From Antedon bifida (lineage: Eukaryota > Echinodermata > Crinoidea > Comatulida > Antedonidae): DNA of 64,000 bases. Below, piece by piece: positions 34,001 to 43,252 of this stretch. Every line of letters begins with the position of its first letter. The stretch's first letter is position 1. The notes below the pieces were generated by a model that saw nothing but the letters and a program-made list of their open reading frames with translations, was not told where the DNA came from and did not search any database. The DNA lies in contig OY727100.1 in the NCBI GenBank assembly GCA_963402885.1, positions 4,216,001 to 4,280,000 on the forward strand, given 5' to 3'. The translations under genes were made by a program, and so were the position numbers.

Positions 34001-36787
34001 GTTTACATGATTGCCATACAATAATATTATAATATAATTTTATTTTCGTAGTTTTTAAAATTTACTTTTGTCATCTACTTCCGTACTAAAGCTCAGTCTA
34101 CACTATCAAACTAGTTTGACAAAAGAAGTGTGATGTACCCACATATGGTAATGATATGACATCATCATGTCCATATATGGGCACATCACATTTTTTTGTC
34201 ACATAAAGTTTGATAGTGTATACTGAGCTTAACAGTATGAAAATTAGTTGATGATGAAATACATTTATTATTTGTTTATTTTATGTCTTCAGACACATGT
34301 GGCCAATGATTACCATAGTAAATTAATCACTGTCCTATCAGATAGGTGGTAATCCCTCTGATTAAGGGGATATTTCTTAAACCAGTTCACCAGGGTAACC
34401 ATCTACTTGTTTCAAATGATGATGATAACTGTTGATCTTTAGGTACGCTAAATGGCGCCACTGTCTTAACTGCTCGGCCATTTGACTCGCATTATAAAAA
34501 TGAAAGAATTGGAATGTCACAGTTAGTTAGATGGACAGCGAAAACAAATCTAGGAGTTTATTTGGAGTTATTTAGAGCAGATTGTATAATTTCATAGATA
34601 GACCTACACTTACATTTTCTTTAAAATGTCCATATGCCGGCTCTTTAGCAAAATTACACTCAGATTGGTGTTTTTGTATTTGGTCATTGACTCCTATAAA
34701 TGTACAACCTAATGTAAAGAAAATAACAAATGTTAGAATAATAAGAATTATCTGACCTTTAAGGGAATTGTGGTATTTATTCATAAAGCTCTGTCTACAC
34801 TATCAAACTTTATGTGACAAAAAACGTGATGTGCCCATATTTGGACACGATGATGTCATATTACTACCATATTTGGGCACATCGCACTTTTTTTGATAGT
34901 GTGGACAGAGCTTTAGAACAGTTTCACATCCATCATCAACAGATGCAAAACAGGATGGAAATGAGTCATAAAATGATTGTTAAGGTTAAATATAGTCTGT
35001 GTGAAAAATATATATATATAATTATACATACAATATATTTGATATAACTGATGTTGAACTAAGCCTATGAAGTTCTGAAATCAAGTAATAATAATGTTTT
35101 AAGTATTTAAACACTGTCATCATAGTAGGTGACACTTGCACACGCATTCCACAAAGGCTAACAAATTTGTAATTTACTAAATTTCGTTGTGATTTTTTTA
35201 TTGAGAGTGACATATAGTTGTTAAAAGATGTTGCTTAAGATTGAAAGCAATAGTATAACTTCTACTAAAAGGATTTTGTTGGCTTTTGTGTTGGACAGAC
35301 AATGTTTTTAGTATACATACTAATAATCGGGATTTGTGTTTGGGAAGTTTAATATAAATTAACAGGCACGGAATAAATTCTAAACCGCCCGGTGATATTC
35401 TAAAAACAAAGTATAAATAAATGCTTTATAATGATTTAAACAGCACTTGTGTGGAGGATTTCATTGTTATATAAATTACCACTAATAGTAATTTTATCCC
35501 CTCTATACTAGTGGATAGGACTCTTACCACTTAGATAGAATGCACCTCTTTAAAAATCCAGCGTACATGATGCAAATTATAAATTATTGAGATGCAAAAT
35601 GTTGTACGTTTACCATTTTCTGCATATTTACATGCCATATAAGGGCACACTTTAACATGGTCATCTAATTCTTTTTTTCTAAATGTTCCACACACAGTTT
35701 CGTTGTTCGGGCAGCCTAGCTTAACATACTCGCACGTCTGCTCATGGTCTTCTATGTCGGCTATTGTTAGTTGTACCGGGCAACCTCCTTCTTCCGGAAC
35801 ATAGTCACGAGATGTAAGACGTGTGATGCCATGGGGGCAGTATACTACTAGATCGTCAATCTGAGAAGCAATGGCTCTGTAAGTTTGAACAAAAAAATTG
35901 GCATAAATATACTAGTCTGTACATATTCAAATACACGTCTGTTCAACTCCATTTAATCCTCAACTTCCTCTACATTTCTTTGACTTGGAAGAGCACCACA
36001 GGAGCTATGAGGATATGGTGTGGTATTATAAAAATCTACATTATTATTAATGACATATTCAAATAAAAACAATGGTTAAACTGCAATAGCTCAGCCAATT
36101 ATTACTAAAGCTAAACATGAGATGAAAGACCATTTTATTTTTTATATATTATTAATCTTTCCAATGTTACTTTACTAAATATGTTTCAATTAATCAATCA
36201 AAATAACATTTATTTCCAAATAATGCTGGCGTCACCAAGAAAGCAATATGCTTGTGTCAGAGATGCATGTAAATCTAAAAGTCATCGACAAGCCTGTAAA
36301 GGTTTAACAGTATAAAGCTAGTAGTAGTATATTACAATATTATAGGCTAGGTCTATCTATAAGTCTACAGTAATCTTCTAATAATAATGTGCTTTTAAAA
36401 GTAAAATGTTTCTGACATTGGCCTAGTACTGCAAAATGTAAACAACCTTCCTGTAAATATCAAAGAACAGGGTGTGGAGAAACCCTCTTCTCCGCCTATT
36501 ATACTAAATCTGTCTGCTACCTACTCCCTATAAAAGCTAGGCCTAACAATGTCTTACCGGTTAACAACAAGGTTATCGGGATTTATCGGCTTTCCGTCCA
36601 CCGGACACACAACCGGGCTCGCTTCATCACCGGTATCAAGTGGCCTACAAGTGCAAGCTTGGCAAAAGGTGTGGCCACATTCTGTACTGATTACGGGATT
36701 TAAAAGAAGTTTTTTGCAAAATGGACAATTTAACTGTGTTGATGGTTGTTTGACCAGAGGCCTAGTTTTACTGTTAATTGAAGTCAT
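24889..36787 (-). CDS. TRAF7-like RING/TRAF-zinc-finger/WD40 E3 ubiquitin ligase (14 exons)
   Basis: Phase-consistent splicing joins exons on the minus strand into about 578 codons plus an unfound short terminus. Residues 21-64 form a C3HC3D RING (C21, C24, C37, H39, C42, C45, C61, D64; last ligand in CPVD). Residues about 109-184 form a TRAF-type zinc finger, including GCTFIG as in TRAF7. About 197-262 are coiled coil, then FKCIGTLRGH opens seven WD40 repeats. This order is specific to TRAF7, which ubiquitinates substrates and acts with MEKK3 in MAPK/NF-kB signalling (known for the vertebrate protein). The start Met at 36785-36787 has an in-frame TGA 18 nt upstream. Human TRAF7 is longer at the N-terminus (about 670 residues). 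Sequence is divergent, so this may be a paralogue. Two exons are alternative to each other. Confidence 0.9.
26270..26580. repeat. Degenerate agtagc low-complexity tract in TRAF7-like intron
   Basis: The tract is rich in gtagcagtagca-type trinucleotides with many interruptions, an old decayed microsatellite. Open frames through it on the minus strand are compositional. Confidence 0.6.
26722..27054. mobile_element. TIR element, about 333 bp, in TRAF7-like intron
   Basis: The left end gttcccactaggatgcaaca and the right end (reverse complement) attcccactaagatgcaatg form imperfect inverted repeats that continue for about 65 bp, down to cgacgaatcac and gaccaatcac. The interior is non-coding. It ends 72 bp from exon 12b. 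The target duplication is unclear. Confidence 0.7.
27127..27275 (-). CDS. TRAF7-like exon 12b (alternative copy): WD40 blades 5-6
   Basis: It is also 149 nt, phase 1 to phase 0, acceptor ttttgtag, donor gtacag. It encodes GTYNRNLQIFDL, LRGHVGIVTDLGLSP and GSYDCTIQ, closer to the canonical WD40 pattern than copy 12a. It is only 118 bp downstream of copy 12a in transcript sense. Confidence 0.88.
27394..27542 (-). CDS. TRAF7-like exon 12a (alternative copy): WD40 blades 5-6
   Basis: This 149-nt exon runs from phase 1 to phase 0, acceptor tttcttag, donor gtaaca. It encodes GTYNQNIQLYDV, AHIGTITDLHLSP and SFDSVVK. It is homologous to the next exon (27127-27275), with about 23 of 50 residues identical. 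Joining both would break the frame. Confidence 0.88.
27583..27699. mobile_element. Internally deleted TTAA MITE in TRAF7-like intron
   Basis: It opens with TTAA|agatgtattatccccca and closes with aggaggacatctaca|TTAA, with only about 117 bp between. The inner sequence (gtagttttaatttagtaaat, cacttccgtagaaaag) matches larger family members. It sits 40 bp upstream, in transcript sense, of the exon 12a acceptor. Confidence 0.65.
28296..28431 (-). CDS. TRAF7-like exon 11: WD40 blades 4-5
   Basis: It encodes EMLYSGSHNAIHVWS and YGSVYSMAITDLYLIIG, ending at phase 1 with donor gtaagc. The following exon must begin with two bases completing glycine; both exon 12a and exon 12b do so. Confidence 0.9.
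28780..28866 (-). CDS. TRAF7-like exon 10: WD40 blade 3 end and blade 4
   Basis: This 29-codon, phase-0 exon encodes IWSHEKLEAIKTLSG and HHWVRALTL, matching the WVRAL motif of TRAF7. The donor is gtttgt. Confidence 0.87.
28950..29278. repeat. 36-bp intronic minisatellite, about 9 copies
   Basis: The unit is gagcgctcattggcgaggcc then cctgggtttagccagt, GC-rich against an AT-rich background. Because 36 is a multiple of 3 and the unit lacks stops in several frames, open frames of over 130 codons exist on both strands (ERSLAKPRGLAN on minus, LASERSLARPLG on plus). It lies in the intron between exons 9 and 10 and is not bounded by usable splice sites. A coding role is unlikely. Confidence 0.9.
29412..29489 (-). 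CDS. TRAF7-like exon 9: WD40 blade 3
   Basis: This 26-codon, phase-0 exon encodes DAHSEEITALAI and SSSYAEIK. It is followed in the mRNA by IWSHEK of exon 10. Confidence 0.86.
29947..30057 (-). CDS. TRAF7-like exon 8: WD40 blade 2
   Basis: This 37-codon, phase-0 exon encodes GGDFLFSASIDKSIRKWSYD. The acceptor is tttttag and the donor gtagat. Confidence 0.88.
30870..31011 (-). CDS. TRAF7-like exon 7: WD40 blade 1
   Basis: It encodes RGHAGSVHCLAVKS and NVIKVWN, then KTLKGHKGK of blade 2. It runs from phase 2 to phase 0 with donor gtaact. Confidence 0.9.
31083..31200 (+). mobile_element. tRNA-derived SINE fragment
   Basis: An A-box-like tagctttgtggttaac is followed 35-40 bp later by a B box ggttcaatcct, then a non-tRNA tail. 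The tRNA stems are not preserved, so this is a SINE head rather than a tRNA gene. It is in a TRAF7-like intron. Confidence 0.55.
31625..32031 (-). mobile_element. 5S rRNA-derived SINE
   Basis: Read on the minus strand the first 110 bases resemble 5S rRNA: gatctgacgagaaccgg (as seen on plus) is the reverse complement of the 5S ctcgtcagatc segment, followed by the internal promoter boxes aagttaagcaacg and ggatgggagacc. The body continues to about 31625 with ccttcggatgggatgtaaag and a gtgcacgttaaagaacttgg string. 5S-headed SINEs (SINE3 type) are known in animals. It lies in the intron just below exon 6 without overlapping it. Confidence 0.75.
32071..32179 (-). CDS. TRAF7-like exon 6: linker into WD40
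   Basis: The acceptor taatttag and the phase-2 donor gtaat bound 109 nt encoding a Ser-rich linker and FEFKCIGTLR, the counterpart of the segment just before the first WD40 blade in TRAF7. Only with this exon is the frame into RGHAGS kept. Confidence 0.82.
32479..32570 (-). CDS. TRAF7-like exon 5: coiled-coil end
   Basis: It encodes SIENLEEQQLKLQKVELV then a basic, serine-rich linker. The acceptor is atttcag and the donor gtaatg, leaving phase 1. Confidence 0.82.
32697..32870 (+). mobile_element. tRNA-type SINE, probable
   Basis: A B-box-like gagttcaaatcc is followed by a body with gcttgcaacctaataggcaa, gacactttatttacagt and gcctctccacccaggtatac, a conserved-looking SINE core. It lies between exons 4 and 5 of the TRAF7-like gene. 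Confidence 0.5.
33292..33413 (-). CDS. TRAF7-like exon 4: coiled coil
   Basis: It encodes MEKLSDENTSLKKM and SELSDRVSSLEEE, a heptad pattern of leucine, valine and methionine. The acceptor is ttttcag and the donor gtaagt, leaving phase 2. Confidence 0.85.
33537..33660 (+). mobile_element. tRNA-type SINE fragment, probable
   Basis: tactagggtacaaggcgccc and cagggttcaatttttgac are spaced like pol III A and B boxes. The tail contains cagaaccctggttagcgacg. It is in a TRAF7-like intron. Confidence 0.4.
34090..34229. mobile_element. Harbinger-like MITE, 140 bp
   Basis: The TIRs agctcagtctacactatcaa and ttgatagtgtatactgagct (the second with one extra change) are flanked by TAA on both sides (34087-34089 and 34230-34232). 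The interior carries catatggtaatgatatgaca and tgtccatatatgggcacatc, shared by the family at 34787, 48206, 48546 and 63005. Confidence 0.8.
34264..34420 (+). repeat. Dispersed repeat, copy 1 (shared with 50095-50345)
   Basis: Shares gattaccatagtaaattaat, cactgtcctatcagatagg and accagttcaccagggtaac with the copy near 50.2 kb. No TIRs or coding capacity; perhaps a SINE or a LINE tail. Confidence 0.65.
34614..34708 (-). CDS. TRAF7-like exon 3: TRAF zinc finger, last part
   Basis: The acceptor tttacattag completes the split glycine of GCTFIG. It ends in KEN|gtaagt at phase 0. H178 and C182 close the final finger. Confidence 0.88.
34787..34912. mobile_element. Harbinger-like MITE, 126 bp
   Basis: TIRs agctctgtctacactatcaa and ttgatagtgtggacagagct. 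The flanks are TAA on the left and TTA on the right, one mismatch from a TWA target duplication. It lies between exons 2 and 3 of the TRAF7-like gene. Confidence 0.78.
35614..35876 (-). CDS. TRAF7-like exon 2: TRAF zinc finger, first part
   Basis: The acceptor cttacag is followed by AGCCATTG; the donor is aatg|gtaaac. It encodes GCPVQL, HEQTCEY, GCPNNETVCG and HVKVCPYMAC, the paired Cys/His ligands of the TRAF-type zinc finger. Confidence 0.88.
36558..36787 (-). CDS. TRAF7-like exon 1: RING finger
   Basis: It encodes residues 1-76 plus two bases of R77, including the whole RING from CPFC to CPVD. The donor is ccg|gtaag. An in-frame stop at 36803-36805 supports the start. Confidence 0.9.
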
Positions 36788-36805
36788 CCCAACAAGATAA
36801 AATCA

Positions 36806-38333
36806 TTGTTTTCGAGAGTGTGGTATAGTAGTAATAAGCCGGATTTAAAAAGTTGTTGTATTATTAATCACTGGAGCGAATCGGGGTCAAGGGTCAGAAT
36901 TATAAAAGAACGTCCTCATGTGCAGAGTGCTTACTTAAAAATTAAAAAAATATAATTATTATCATATTAATTGTATTGAATCTTATGATTTTGCATGTTC
37001 TTGTTTCCGAAATAACCTAAGCACGAAAATCCATAAAATAAACAGTTGATAAATAAAAGCTTCTTCTAGACATAACTATCTTGACTTTTAAAGCAAAAAC
37101 ATTCATTGATACAAGGCATAATAACCTAGTAATATTTAAAAACTAATAAATACGAACTCGAGCCTTCGACGCAAACACATTGATAGGCCTAACGACTAGA
37201 AAAAATGATAGGAAAACTAAACCACTACAAAATCTTGTTTCACATATTTAGGCCTATTATTAAAAGAAAATGTTATGCTTAATAGGCTGACTTGCATCAA
37301 ACAGCAGTCAACTTTCTGGACCGATATGGAAAATTGCAAGAAATATTATATTACCATGGTTGATTGATTGATCACGTTATGTCAGAATAAAAATTCCATA
37401 TATACAACAAACAATACACAACAGAAAATCACACTAAAATAGGATTTTCTCCCATTTGGTGAAGATATTTGTAGATCGTAACAAGCGGACATGCTTGTAA
37501 AAAGATGGAATTCTCCTCGTGGAAAACATGTTACTAGCACTAGTGCTTAGGTAAACCTAGCAACATTCTCAATGAGATGTGTATCCCCAAAGATATAATA
37601 GCGTTTACAGTGTGCTTACACCATTAGCATACAGCAGTACAGATTAGTACAAAAAGACCTGAACAAATTACATTATTTTATATAATGTAAACGTTTAGGA
37701 AAAGTGGATTTTAAAGACAAAATGTAAAATAATCGATTTATATTATTCCAGGCCATATTAATTTAATGATATGCTATAATAATTGATGATAAATCAAAGT
37801 GTACACAATACTAATAGTTGTTCAGCAACTTAAATCCCATGTAATAAGAGAAAGTTTTTCAAATATAGTAACCAATACGATCTTTTAAGTAGATTCACAA
37901 ACGAAGATCAGTTAAATATTAGACTAAGGCACTAATACGACGATAACATCCCCCTTTTGGTAGTTCAGTAATCAGATTTGTGTGTATCTATTTCATCACC
38001 CTGATATTAACTAAGTGATTTGTAAATAGACGGAATAGTGTTGTGACACGTGCGCATAATGCAATGCAATACAACAAGCCGAAATTCTATATACCTTTTG
38101 GTTTCATTAGTCAAACGTATTATCAAACAATGCACGTGTGCAAATAAAATCAATTGGGAAATTCATTACTACATTATTGCCCAATTAAATCTGTAATCAA
38201 TAAACGCCACTTAAAAACGTATGGGCCTTTGCCTGCTATCAATCATCACAGAACTAACTTAGGGGAAGATTGAAATTCGTTTTATTTTCTTAAAGATTTT
38301 CTTAAAGATATGTCGCAACTAAATATAGTCGAT
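36806..38333. other. Non-coding, upstream of the TRAF7-like gene
   Basis: This is the 5' flank of the TRAF7-like gene. No clear core promoter is visible, and no other gene or intact repeat was recognised. Confidence 0.5.
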
Positions 38334-38403
38334 TGGCCGAGCGATTAAGGCAGGAGCGCCGCAAAGTCAAAATATCGGCGCAGGTTCAAGTCTCTTCACC
38401 ATA
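38330..38403 (+). mobile_element. tRNA(Ser/Leu)-like pseudogene or SINE head
   Basis: ggccgagcgattaaggc matches the D-arm/A-box of class II tRNAs and ggttcaagtctc is a B-box/T-arm. The acceptor and T stems do not pair, and no anticodon arm is credible. It is best read as a SINE head or dead tRNA copy, not a working tRNA. Confidence 0.55.
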
Positions 38404-38639
38404 GTTATGGTGGAAGAACAAGTCTTTCATTTCATGTCGATCATTTATTTTGTCTCCATAAATATACAATTTACAAAAATTAGACAAAGAACAAGAAAAA
38501 ACAACACACAAAACCAGGCAGAGACAGGATTCCTAAAAAGTGAACTTAATCACTATAATAATAGGTCTCTTATTGCACTGATTGGATAAAAAAGAGTTAG
38601 AGTATAATTTGCAGGACTTAAAATGGAGGTACAGTAAAC

Positions 38640-38830
38640 TCTAACGAATCCAGGGCATCTTTCGTGATGAGTAGGAGGTTACTCCGGTGTTCTGGTTCAA
38701 ATTCAGTCCCTGTTGACCACAGTTATGGGAGGTGTGCCTGTTTATATCAGGTTCACCTGTCCAATCCCAGTATAGCTACGTTTGAGCTGCAATATAGGGA
38801 TTGTCACACCAATAACCAAGAAAAGATACA
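38640..38830 (+). repeat. SINE-like body, weak
   Basis: ctggttcaaattcagtccct is B-box-like, followed by gttatgggaggtgtgcctgt and caggttcacctgtcc. It may be the body of the tRNA-headed element just upstream. No protein homology is seen. Confidence 0.35.
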
Positions 38831-40088
38831 AATGAAATGTATACAAATTTGAAACTAAATTTGAAACCTAATTGCAATACAAAAAGTAACTTCATTCATT
38901 TGGCATCGATCGGTCTAAAGTCGCAACAGCATTCTCAGGGATAAAACAAATATCAAATCAATGAATTTCTAACAGTATAATTGAAAAAGAATGTAGGCTA
39001 TTATGTACATTAACAATTGAAAACAACATTGTGTGTGAATTCCTTTTTTTTTTCATAAAAAGTACGACAAGAGAACTTCAAAAAAATGATAAGTGAAAAC
39101 ATCTTAAATAATCAGGGAGTGCATTTTTATGGGTATATCATTGTTTGTTTTGATTTAAGTTCTAAGTAAAAACACAAAGAGGATGCAACGAAAATTACAT
39201 TAAAATGGCTTAAGATCATCATATCTTCATGAAATGCTGACGACTGAATGATTAACTAATTAATTTCACCTCGGCGCTATAATATTAAGTTCTATTTTTT
39301 TTATTTTAATATTATAGTAAATCATAATCATTGGTTGGAGGTACACACCTAATTGGTGACAGTGGCTTAGGCTGCTTTTGTGCTTTCCTAACAGCTAGTG
39401 ACTATGATTTTATATTTTCTTCTTGCGTCGTGTTTGTTTAATTTGTTGATTTGTATTATATTTTGTAAAATGTATCTTTTGCCTGAATAAATAATTATAA
39501 TAATAATAATAACAATAAAACAGTAAGAATCAATGGTCATGCTTGTTGCCAATGGAGATAACTTTATGATTTCCTAACATAAACTGTTTTTTTATATTGT
39601 TTTTTTTTAATAATAAGAATAATAAGTTAGTCTACGATCAATTATTTCCTTTTTAAAGCAATCAAATTATATTGAAAACTTATTTACCTTAAGCCTGTAC
39701 ATTTTCATCAAAGTCACGTCCAACAAACTTTGAACATTAAAGCAATGCTGCTTTTTCGCCAACGTATTTGATCAGTGTGTAAACGAAGATAAGTCTGTGA
39801 CTGCTGCGGATATTTGACTAACGGTGAATCTTACAATGTCTATATTTGCTATCTAGGATGTCTCAGTTCAAAACAAGATCCGTAAGTTCAATTGGTATTT
39901 TTCTTATTAGTAATTAATATCCACTTAAACATTAATAGTCAAACACTTTGCAATTTGATTATCAAACAATTGTGTTTGATATTTATTACAACGATTAATC
40001 CAATAATGAATGTAAAAACATATTATAATACCAATAGCCTAATATGTCTTGTTTAATTAAAAATGACTATTTCAAACGATTAAGTTAA
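38831..40088. other. Non-coding stretch
   Basis: No gene seen. A possible retrotransposon 3' tail ends in ttttgcctgaataaataatt followed by a taa/taat microsatellite near 39480-39520. Confidence 0.4.
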
Positions 40089-40462
40089 AGATGTATAAGT
40101 TGTCCCCCACAAAAAAAAGAACAAAAAGAAGAATGAAGATTAATAAAACATGACTTTAAATAGGTCATTTAAAGTTAGTCACTTCCGTAAGAAAAAAAAC
40201 TTCAAAAAAATAATGTTTACACTTAAAATGAATTACTTAACTTAAAAATACAAAAAAAAACCAGTTAAAGTCAACCAAAAACGTATTTGACTGACTTCCA
40301 GTCAATTTGACTATTTTTACCTTAAATTTAACATTTTTTCAGGTAGGCTTAAATATATATATTTCTTCGATCAAATTTTTTGTAAAGTGAATAACTATTA
40401 TGTGACATTAAAATGGCATATTCAACAAAAACATTACAAAAATATTTTGGACAATTTAATCT
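40089..40462. mobile_element. TTAA MITE, about 374 bp, diverged
   Basis: Starts TTAA|agatgtataagttgtccccc and ends ggacaatttaatct|TTAA. Family landmarks are tcacttccgtaagaaaa and gtgaataactattatgtgac. Confidence 0.7.
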
Positions 40463-40619
40463 TTAATCTGGAGAACAAAAATTATGTACGAGGATGAGTT
40501 TCGATGTTGCAGATTGATTCGTATTATAAAAGAGAAAAAGACGATGGTTTACAATGGTTTTAGTAGAAATGTTTACCCCTGAAACATCCTATAATAAACT
40601 ACAGTAATTATTAACCTTT

Positions 40620-40925
40620 AACTGCAACTTTTTACATTGGATATTTCTTTATATCAATAGTTATTTTTTTTAATTTTTCTGTGTTCTGCCTTTCGTCGAA
40701 AACATGAATAAGATCAAACTTTGAATACGACATTTATAGTTTTAATTTTAAGAAAGTTATTCACTTCGAAGACAAAAAAAACGATAAATTAAAGATTTAA
40801 ATACAAAATAAAAGGTTAAATTTAACCTCAAACTCATTGTCGGAGAGTTAATTGTAAGTAAGTTGTAAGTATTTTTTCCCAAATTTTGGTCAAAGTGAAT
40901 AATATGTGACAATAAAATGGAAAAA
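40620..40925. mobile_element. Heavily decayed TTAA MITE copy
   Basis: Retains aagttattcacttcgaagac, ggttaaatttaacctcaaac and ttttggtcaaagtgaataat in family order. Neither end is intact. Confidence 0.45.
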
Positions 40926-41360
40926 TGTGTAGACATTATTTTCTTTTTACAGAAGACATTATCATCAAAGTCACAGTATCACTGAAATAAAAAAATTTTA
41001 AGATTGTAGGAACACGTTTTATTTTTCATAACATTCAACAACTCAACAAAACAAACTAACAAAATTAAAACGATTACTGTTTGGAGGTATAGACACGCCC
41101 TTCAGTGATAAGTTGGTATTGTATTCAACATTCCGGCGATATTGCAGCATGTTGCTGATTCTTTTATACAATTATTATATTACGGTATTACTTATAATTT
41201 TCTTACCACTTTAAAAATATTTTGTTCCAAAGGTATGTTAGAGTCAAAATATTACCACTATTTTACAGGTTACAGCAACTATAGCATTTTAGAGAATTAG
41301 ATATAAATTATTTTCTTCAGTTTTATTCAGGACTTCTGAATTCGACATGTTTTGTGCTAG

Positions 41361-41390
41361 CAAGGAAGAGTGAAATTTCACTCTTCCCTG
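41361..41390. mobile_element. 30-bp palindromic hAT-like micro-element
   Basis: The insert runs from caaggaagagtg to cactcttccctg, and bases 41364-41387 are a perfect 24-bp palindrome. It is flanked by identical 7-bp direct repeats GTGCTAG (41354-41360 and 41391-41397). The ends match the 40-bp element at 21337-21376. Confidence 0.65.
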
Positions 41391-41397
41391 GTGCTAG

Positions 41398-43252
41398 TTA
41401 TGTTTCTGTAAATATTTGCTCAGTCTATTTGCCACCGACAAACGCAACATAATCTAAGAACCTTTATTTGAAACACCCTCTTCAATAAACTAGGTCTAAC
41501 AATCAATCATAATAACTATTACAGTACTCTTATAACAATGGAATACAGAACCTTTTGGGCTTCTTATAGGCGATGGAGTGTCTTAAGTAAACGATCCTTT
41601 ATACACCAACGAACGTAAATTGACAAAGTTTCCAATACACAACATCCTGAATACACAACAACAATACGTATAACAACCGAATTAAACACTACAAACACTA
41701 ACAGCTAATAAAGTTTTGTTTGAGATGCAGACGGGAGCTATGTAATAGCTCTCTAAGTTTATATAGTGATCAGACTATTTAAACTTTGGCTTAGTAAATG
41801 CTTCTACTATCATCCATCATTTAGTGTCTGCTGCAATATAATGGACAAAATAGCACCTGCTGATTCACAATGTGCACATTGAACAACTACGTCACAATCT
41901 AAACATAGAGCATCTATTAAGATAACGTACGAATTATTATTTTTGTATCATTACTAATACACAATTGTTTTTAAATTAATGTTATGATTAACTATAAGGT
42001 TTACCAGCCTACATTTACAATGGTGTACATCGTATGTTATATTATAAATCTTTCTCTATCAAATAAGCATGCGTACTATTTGAAAAAAAAAACCCGCATT
42101 GTAATCATTCCTGAAATTAGAAAGGTATCGAAAATGTTTCATTGTTATTATTATTATTACATATTATTAATAGTTTGTATGATTTACATAAGAATACAAG
42201 TCATTAGAATCCTAAATAATGTATACTTCAATTAATTGTTTTACTTTTCTAAGTGAAAGATATTTACAACAACATATTGTAATAAATATCAAGTTATATA
42301 CACGAAATGAAAATGAAACGGTTAGCTTTTGGTAATAATTATTATTATTAATATTAAATACTAGCTAAATCAAAATAATCTAAATCGTGTTGTTAGATTG
42401 CCTAGACTAAACTTATAAATATTAATCCACAAAGATTTTGAAATAAAGGTACAATCCATGATAATACTTATTGTAGCTAAACGGTGCTAAATTATTGGAC
42501 GTTTAATTTATAAACTTTTGAACTTTGCATTTTAGGAAGCAGCTTTTTCAATATCATTATGTTTCAACATTCATTTCTTCATGGTGCTAAAGGATACAGA
42601 TATTTTGTTACTAAACTTGATAACATTTTCAAGAAAGGAAGAGCTTCAATGTCAAATGACTTCACTAAAGCTTAGAAGATCTTATAATAAAACTTATGTT
42701 TGCAAACACCGAATTCGCCACTGGTTATAGAAGTTTGGATTGCCTGCCTCTAACACTAATTGTTGGAAGCGTTGTGCTGTTCATATGCAGGATCACATGA
42801 TTATAAAACTGTTATTTGATTCGCTGAGTTCATAATTCTCAGCAGACTACAGTAGTTTGCCAAAAATACAAAATGTCATAACTTCTGAAAACTTTTTTTT
42901 AGTTTGTTAATGTTATTCAACTGATCTACTTACTGGTAAAGTTTGCAATAGTATAGATTAGGCTTAAGACGCTAAAAGTAATACTAAGTAATATTTAATG
43001 TATAACTTATATAAACTCAAACTAAGGTTGTTTTAGTAACATCTTAAGTTTATTTAAACAATTAGCTGATGAAACTGAACAGAATACATAATAATTACTA
43101 ATTTGCAAGTTTAAAATTTTAGTTCAAAAAACAATGGTACTGTGACTTGCAAACGCTATTTGCAACTCAAATTAAAGTTAAACTATTTGCAGATGGTTTT
43201 ACAGCGTTTTCTTTATGTACACATTCGGCTAGATCATCTTTATAAATGATGT
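41398..43252. other. Non-coding, downstream of FoxQ1
   Basis: AT-rich sequence with no recognised gene or intact repeat. It contains the 3' flank of the FoxQ1 gene. Confidence 0.5.

Noticed and set aside
36549-36800. Plus-strand frame over the RING exon
   Set aside because: It is the shadow of exon 1; the minus strand encodes all eight RING ligands.
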